NCBI GenBank assembly: GCA_963971305.1
Contig: OZ020313.1
Span: 52,958,203 to 53,022,202, forward strand
From: Arcuatula senhousia
Taxonomy: Eukaryota; Mollusca; Bivalvia; Mytilida; Mytilidae
DNA length: 64,000 nt
Reading direction: 5' to 3'
The notes beneath the pieces are model-generated. The model had not been told where the DNA came from. It saw only the letters and a program-made list of their open reading frames with translations, and ran no database searches. Each line of letters starts with the position of its first letter. Positions within the stretch are counted from its first letter, which is position 1. The translations under genes were made by a program, and so were the position numbers. This document shows positions 58,763-64,000 of the stretch, piece after piece.

Positions 58763-61700
58763 GTACTGGTATTATCTAAATTTGTAAAAAAAAGTCCACA
58801 AGTTGACAAAAAAGGAAAATGGCGTCTATTTTTATGTACATCTACTAGGGGGGAGAGGAGGGGGTCCTGTCCTGAATTCCCGTCAAAATAATTTTATAAT
58901 CCCATTTTCCCGGATAATAAAAACTACCGATCCTGCATCCCGAAAAATAAAATGCAGGTTCCCGTGTCCCGCTAGTCGCTTTTCCTGTATTCCTGTTAAA
59001 CAGGTTGGGTGTATTAGCCCATTTGCGCTATATAGCTCATTTGATGGTATTTAGTATCAAATGGACTATTTTTTTCATGAAGAAAAAAAAAAAATTTTAG
59101 ATTTTCAATTTTTTGTTTGATTGTCGCTTATATATACATGTATATATATTGCTGATCATTTTTTGTAAAGAAACTTGGTAGTTATTTTGATTGTTTTTTC
59201 TTGGACATAGTCATGGAAATTTTCAAATTTTCGTAGCATCAATCAGGAAAACCATAAACATTTCAGGCCATCTTCTTTTACAAAAAATGTTGCTTGTTAC
59301 ATGGACATATGCGACAATGCAACAAAAAATTCAAATCTAAAAAAAAAAAAATTACTTCATGAATATTATAGTTCATTTGATACTAAATTAAATACCATCA
59401 AATGAGCTATTATAGCGCAAATGAGCTATTACACCCAACCTGTTAAATAATATGGCCAATCTCGTTGTCCCGGAAAAGGTCTTCCTGACCCTCATCTACT
59501 TGATACTATATGTACTGCCGGCATCGTTGACAGAAGGTGTAACGTGTAATTGCATGCCCATTTGATCTGTCAGTCATTTTGAGGGAAAATTATACATAAG
59601 GGAATATGTAACATAAAATAGTGTACGCTGTGAAATATTGTCTTGAGTGGCATTTACTCCTATGATGAAGTCCGAGGACGGAATAAAACTCTTAAGAGAT
59701 ATGAAATTTTGTCCTCTAGATTTTTCAGTGTTATGTATGGCAGGGTGGACAAAATTTTATAGGACTCCATGCCAATTTTGCCCAAATATTAAATTACAAA
59801 TATTAATATGAGGCAGGTTATAAACCTGTGACACTCCCAAAGTTACAATTGATTTCATTCATTTTTGGTTTGTTCGAAACTTAAAACAAACTAGCTTTCC
59901 TTATGGGTTTCACGTGCGTTTAAATACCGGGGATTGGGAAGGCAGGGGGCCACGGGCCATTGGCACATCAAAAATGAAAATGACCCCCCCTCTCATCTCA
60001 AAAATTTATATAGAATATTAAGAAATGGCCCCTTGAAATTTTGAATTTCTATGAAAAAAGTGGTAAATGGCCCCTTCCCAATCCCTGAATGACGTCTAAA
60101 ATTTTTAAAGAAAAAATGTTTAAAAGACGCCAAAAGTTTGGGAAAACAAGCGTGCTAAACCGGACGTTGAAGCAAAATTCAGCTCATAGTACAACTAAAA
60201 TATTAACATTTCTACCATAATCGCTCCCTTTGGGAGCGTAAAATTGCACTTTCACCTTCAACAATCATCAAAAAGCATGGATGGACTGGTGCTCGATTAA
60301 TACTTCCTAACGCTCTGAATACTCAGAACATTAATCAAGTAAAATGGAACACATGTTCGGAGTATCTTCTGTCTACTCCATCTTAGGAGGTGGTGTGGTT
60401 GGAACAGTTCCAAAACAAGATGGCTGCCAATAAAACAAATAAGTAATATTAATGAAGTAAATTTATTTGGCTGTTTGTTTCCTTTGTTAACAAAAGAGAT
60501 GGAGAACAGAGCTAAAAACTTTTAACTTGTTGCTATTCACGAATGTGAAAGTGAAATTAAGCATTTATTGTCAAATTTAGGGTTAATCGATACTGAATTT
60601 AGTCACTTCTTGTTCTAAACCTGTTCTATGATACTTGAGTATCAATTTTCCATGGAGCAAACAGAACATGTCCTGAACAGAATAATCCAGCAGAGCCATG
60701 ACCTTTAAAGCTTGCATAGATAAAATCCAACATGGATGGATGTGATGAGATATTCAGGGATGATTTGCTCGAATTTTCCGTAGTTTTAACTTGAGCGAAG
60801 CACTTGGCTTTCGAAAACTGAGTTATTAAATGACAGAAAGTTTCTTTTCTCCATCATATTTTGCATGTTTTGAATCACATCATATTTAGCATGTAAAGTT
60901 AAGAGCTTCGCTTCACTTACATAAAAGTTCAATATTTGTATTTTCCATGCTGGGAGGAGTGGAATGATGCCATCATGTATATATGGTGGAAATACATTGT
61001 ATTCTTGTTTTTTTCTAATTATATCATTTTTATAAAATTTATGATTTCAGACATGTGATACATGTTTAGTATGTAAATATAATTGGTTGTAGATCATGTT
61101 CATAATACTGTATTATTTTTTTTGTAGGTGCTGAAATGGGTAAGACTTGTATCTATCTACCAGTGTAGAAATTCAGCATGAAGCAACACTGACACAATTT
61201 TACAATAAAAAGCTATTAAAATATTACTTTTAGAACAGAACAATATAAAACAATTACAACATATTTCTATATCCCCACTCATAAGAGAATGGGCTATATT
61301 GCAATCATTTACATGTCAACAAAAAATCCAAACTTGAGTCAACTTTAAAAACTGACATAAAAAAATGACCAATCCAGACACCAATTGTATTGAAAAGAAT
61401 TTTAACAGAATATACTTAAAGATAACGATTTAACTTCAAATTGATTTTGTCAAGTAAATATCAACTTCAATTGAATTATGACAATAACTATATTTTAGCT
61501 TATGGCTTTGTTGACTATGAAGACCGAAGAGATGCTGAGGTAATAAACAATTCCCAAGTTTGGACAGATGGCTTATCATTATCTGTAGATATCCAATTCA
61601 AAGTTGATATTTTTTTTTGTCTTAGCCTCAATGTTTATCATAAATGTTGGTTGGGGTCTATTTTAACTGAATATTAATTACATTTGATTATGTATACAAT

Positions 61701-63999
61701 AAACAGTCAGGGGCCTTACTTAAATCAGTGATTTTTTAATCACTTGTTTAAGTATTATTAAGTTATTTTCCTTTCAAAGCTAGAGTTACCTCTCTTTTAA
61801 AATCACTTGTTCAAGTATTACAAATGAACTACTTTTAACAGTGATTTTATTATAATGCTCTTCATTTTAAATGTTATGGATAAGTCTGAGTCTTATTGTA
61901 TAATTAAAGATAGCACACACCCCTGTCTAGATAATGGAATGTCCAGTCATGGCAGGACATGACCCTGAACTGAATTTTGGATAATTACCCTCCAAATCAC
62001 TTGTTTAAGTATCATATTAATTTTTACCTATAAAAAATCACCTTTTTAAGTAGAATTTTGTTTGGTAACCCCTGCTATCTTCTGGCATCCCGAACATGAA
62101 GATTTTGATCACGAACATGGGTAATTAATTACATAATCAGAAACCTAAGATATTGAACTTAATGGGAAAATTATTGCCACAGCTGGGAAAATTCAGAAAG
62201 TGAAGTAATGGGTTATTACTTTTGGTCTTTCTTTTATCAGAAAATCACATATTTTGGGGAAATACTGATAACAGGTGGCAGCCAAATCTATAATTTTGTA
62301 GTTTAAAAGAAGCTTATTAAATCTTTTTTCAATATTTATTAATTAATATAAATTTTCTTAAACTGTTCTTTTGAAAATTTATGTTTTTGGAAATATCTTT
62401 AGCATTTTGAAATGCTACTTGAATAAGTGATTTAAAAATCACTAATTTAAGTAATGCCCCTGACTGATAAAATTATAAAATAGGCTGAATTAAATAAATT
62501 TTTATATATTAAAAAAATAATATCCTTGCATATTGCCAATTGCTGATAGATTGATTTGATAAAAATGTCTACATATTTTGAAACCATGTCATCTGTCACT
62601 TTGATTATATGTTCCATGTTTAGGCTGAAGGGTTTATTAAATAGTTTTTTTTATTTTAAATGTACTTTGAAACAATGTATAATTTGTTAATTAAAGTGAA
62701 AGATGTTTCCTACTCAATGTCAAGACAGCATTTATAAACTTGCTTCAAACTTTCAGCTCAACACTACAACACTTAAGTCTACTGTTTTCAGGTTTATATT
62801 ACATGAATTTGTATGGAAAACACAAATCTCTATTCAATGCTGGCATTTGTTTGACTTATAATGCTTTTTATGCCACATTAGCAGTGTGTCCTTACCATGT
62901 ACAGCGATAATCCTGCCCATCCCAAGGAAGACCAAAACCTTCCATGATAAATGACAGTTCCATTAGAGCCAAAGTTCCATTTACAATTGTTTAAATTAGT
63001 CCTAGCCAATCCTTGCCAGACCATGGCCAGATTCAAACCATCCAATCAGTTTGTCAGAAACTAACCATCCAATACGATTGGCTGGCCATAGGTTGACCGT
63101 ACCAAAGGTCATGTCCCACAAGTTCCAGACCAGGTTTTACACAGTATGTCAAACATTATATATCTGTCTTTCTCAGAAATTCTCACTCAAAGGAAGAAAT
63201 ACATGAATGTTTGCTGTTGCCTGATTTTCATTCAAAAGATGCAATTATCTTTTAATTTAATGCAAATTTGGGTTTTTCTAAAGTTTTTAACGCTGCAGAA
63301 ACTAAAAAAAAATTCATCAAATTGCATGTGTATGTGAGGTGAAAGTCTGAAAATAAACCATTAAAAAGAAGAGAAAATGGCAACAGCAAACACTGGTTTG
63401 ACATGGAGGTCAGTCTGTAATTATATCTTCTCTATAATCTCTAAATGGTAATGAGAGCATGAAAGTAAGATGTACAAACATAAGTAAGGGTTTGTTATTG
63501 TGTTTATTTGATAACTGTTTATTATACTTTTAAATTACATTTCCATTTTAAGGATGGCATAAAAGGTTGGAATTGAAAAAAAAAGTAATTTCCATGATGA
63601 TATCAACAACAAAAAAATGAATACCAATCAATAAAAATCAAAAACCAATAAAATGTAATTTCTAATTTTTGAACAAATAAGCATAAAGTTGAAATTTTGC
63701 AAAGCTAATATGTAGCATCTACATTCTACATAATTTTTGCAAGCCGTTATATTTTTTACTTGGAAATTGAATATATTACTGCCAAACATAGTTTGTGCTG
63801 TTTAATCTTAAGAAAAAGATTGAAATCTCCTTTTTTTTAAAGTTTATTTTCAAATCCAATATTGAACATCTGAATCAAGCTTACTTCTAAATCTTCCAAA
63901 TGAAGTAAATTGATATTTATGTAAGTATGTATTAATCTTTGTATTTACAGGATGCCATAAAGTATGAGAATGGAAGAGATGTCTGTGGATCTAGTATTA
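58642..63999 (+). CDS. SR-family splicing factor, N-terminal RRM (partial; continues beyond the right edge)
   Basis: Seen: four exons, 58642-58762, 61128-61139, 61499-61539 and 63951-64000, with matching phases, encode about 74 residues. The protein starts MSRRAEGQLFIGRLSKST; LFIGRL (9-14) is RNP2 and AYGFVDYE (45-52) is the RNP1 region, followed by RDAEDAIKYENGRDVCGSSI. Family knowledge: this is the layout of the first RRM of SR proteins such as SRSF4/5/6 or RS-type factors, which bind exonic RNA and recruit the spliceosome in the nucleus. An RS tail is expected outside the window. The start has A at -3 (AAAATGT). Exon 2 is a 12-nt microexon. The exact SR subgroup cannot be told from one RRM. 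Confidence 0.88.
59000..59443. mobile_element. MITE with long TIRs and TAA target duplication
   Basis: ACAGGTTGGGTGTATTAGCC at the left pairs with GCTATTACACCCAACCTGT at the right; the arms extend past 60 bp (GCTCATTTGATGGTATTTA). TAA flanks both sides (58997-58999, 59444-59446), compatible with PIF/Harbinger. Intron 1 of the SR gene. Confidence 0.78.
59928..60087. mobile_element. Short MITE, about 160 bp
   Basis: GGGATTGGGAAGG at 59930 is inverted at 60073-60085 (CCTTCCCAATCCC). Contains GGCCCC-rich inner sequence. Intron 1 of the SR gene. Confidence 0.55.
60088..61127. other. SR gene intron 1, remainder
   Basis: AT-rich; a small hairpin CGCTCCCTTTGGGAGCG at about 60221. Nothing else recognised. 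Confidence 0.35.
61128..61139 (+). CDS. SR splicing factor exon 2, 12-nt microexon
   Basis: GTGCTGAAATGG lies between a TTTTTTTTGTAG acceptor and a GTAAGA donor. It completes Gly 41, encodes Ala-Glu-Met, and opens Ala 45, lengthening the loop before RNP1. Its length is a multiple of three with phase 1 on both sides, so skipping keeps the frame. Confidence 0.8.
61499..61539 (+). CDS. SR splicing factor exon 3, RNP1 (residues 45-58)
   Basis: It encodes AYGFVDYEDRRDAE, containing RNP1. Acceptor TATTTTAG, donor GAG/GTAATA. Confidence 0.9.
61704..62466. mobile_element. TIR element of 763 bp with ATAAA target duplication
   Basis: CAGTCAGGGGCCTTACTTAA at 61704 pairs with the inverse at 62447-62466, continuing through AGTGATTTTT and AATCACTT. 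ATAAA flanks both sides. The CAG...CTG ends recall hAT, but the duplication length fits less well. Intron 3 of the SR gene. Confidence 0.75.
62467..63950. other. SR gene intron 3, remainder
   Basis: AT-rich; some CCA(T/A)CCAAT and GACCA(T/A) words recur near 62990-63080, a possible degenerate repeat. No exon recognised. Confidence 0.35.
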
Positions 64000-64000
64000 T
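63951..64000 (+). CDS. SR splicing factor exon 4 (residues 59-74, cut by the window edge)
   Basis: It encodes DAIKYENGRDVCGSSI, the last helix and strand of the RRM. Acceptor GTATTTACAG. The exon continues past 64000. Confidence 0.87.

Overview
The window is animal nuclear DNA, AT-rich and packed with repeats. Coding exons are short, lie between GT..AG introns and fit vertebrate-like protein families. Several interspersed repeats (near 14700-14930 and 44250-44600, the tRNA-headed SINE, and the tandem-core elements with CG-rich microsatellites) look like those I recall from bivalve molluscs, mussels in particular. The bivalve assignment is inference from memory, not a database result.

Two real genes are visible. 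(1) A complete synaptojanin gene lies on the minus strand, with its start codon at 41716 and stop at 7474-7476. I could place 26 coding exons. All have GT/AG boundaries (one weak), every phase matches, and they sum to 4353 nt, giving a 1450-residue protein. The order is Sac1 phosphatase, inositol polyphosphate 5-phosphatase, RRM-like domain, then a proline-rich tail of SH3 ligands. (2) The first four exons of an SR-type splicing factor (N-terminal RRM) lie on the plus strand from 58642 and run off the right edge. They include a 12-nt microexon. The two genes are divergent and separated by about 16.9 kb without a convincing host gene.

Layout: 1-7473 is downstream of synaptojanin (a TIR-bounded element, two facing tandem-core elements, the probable 3' UTR). 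7474-41716 is synaptojanin, whose introns carry MITEs, a hAT-like element, LINE remnants, SINEs, fold-backs and three families of tandem-core elements. 41717-58641 is a nest of mobile DNA: a LINE inside a tandem-core element, a LINE endonuclease remnant, a 300-400 bp tandem array, a non-autonomous LTR element with near-identical LTRs and a 4-bp target duplication, and a 3.55-kb TIR element whose empty site survives in the neighbouring repeat unit. The LTR element and the 3.55-kb element lie between two arms built from a repeated 18-bp palindrome. 58642-64000 is the SR gene with small TIR elements in its introns.

The most interesting gene-level pattern is that three synaptojanin splice sites (acceptors of exons 15 and 25, donor of exon 9) sit in short tandem duplications that copy the exon edge and its splice signal into the intron. 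I found no CRISPR, operon, rRNA or free-standing tRNA gene, and no sign of an unknown multi-gene system.
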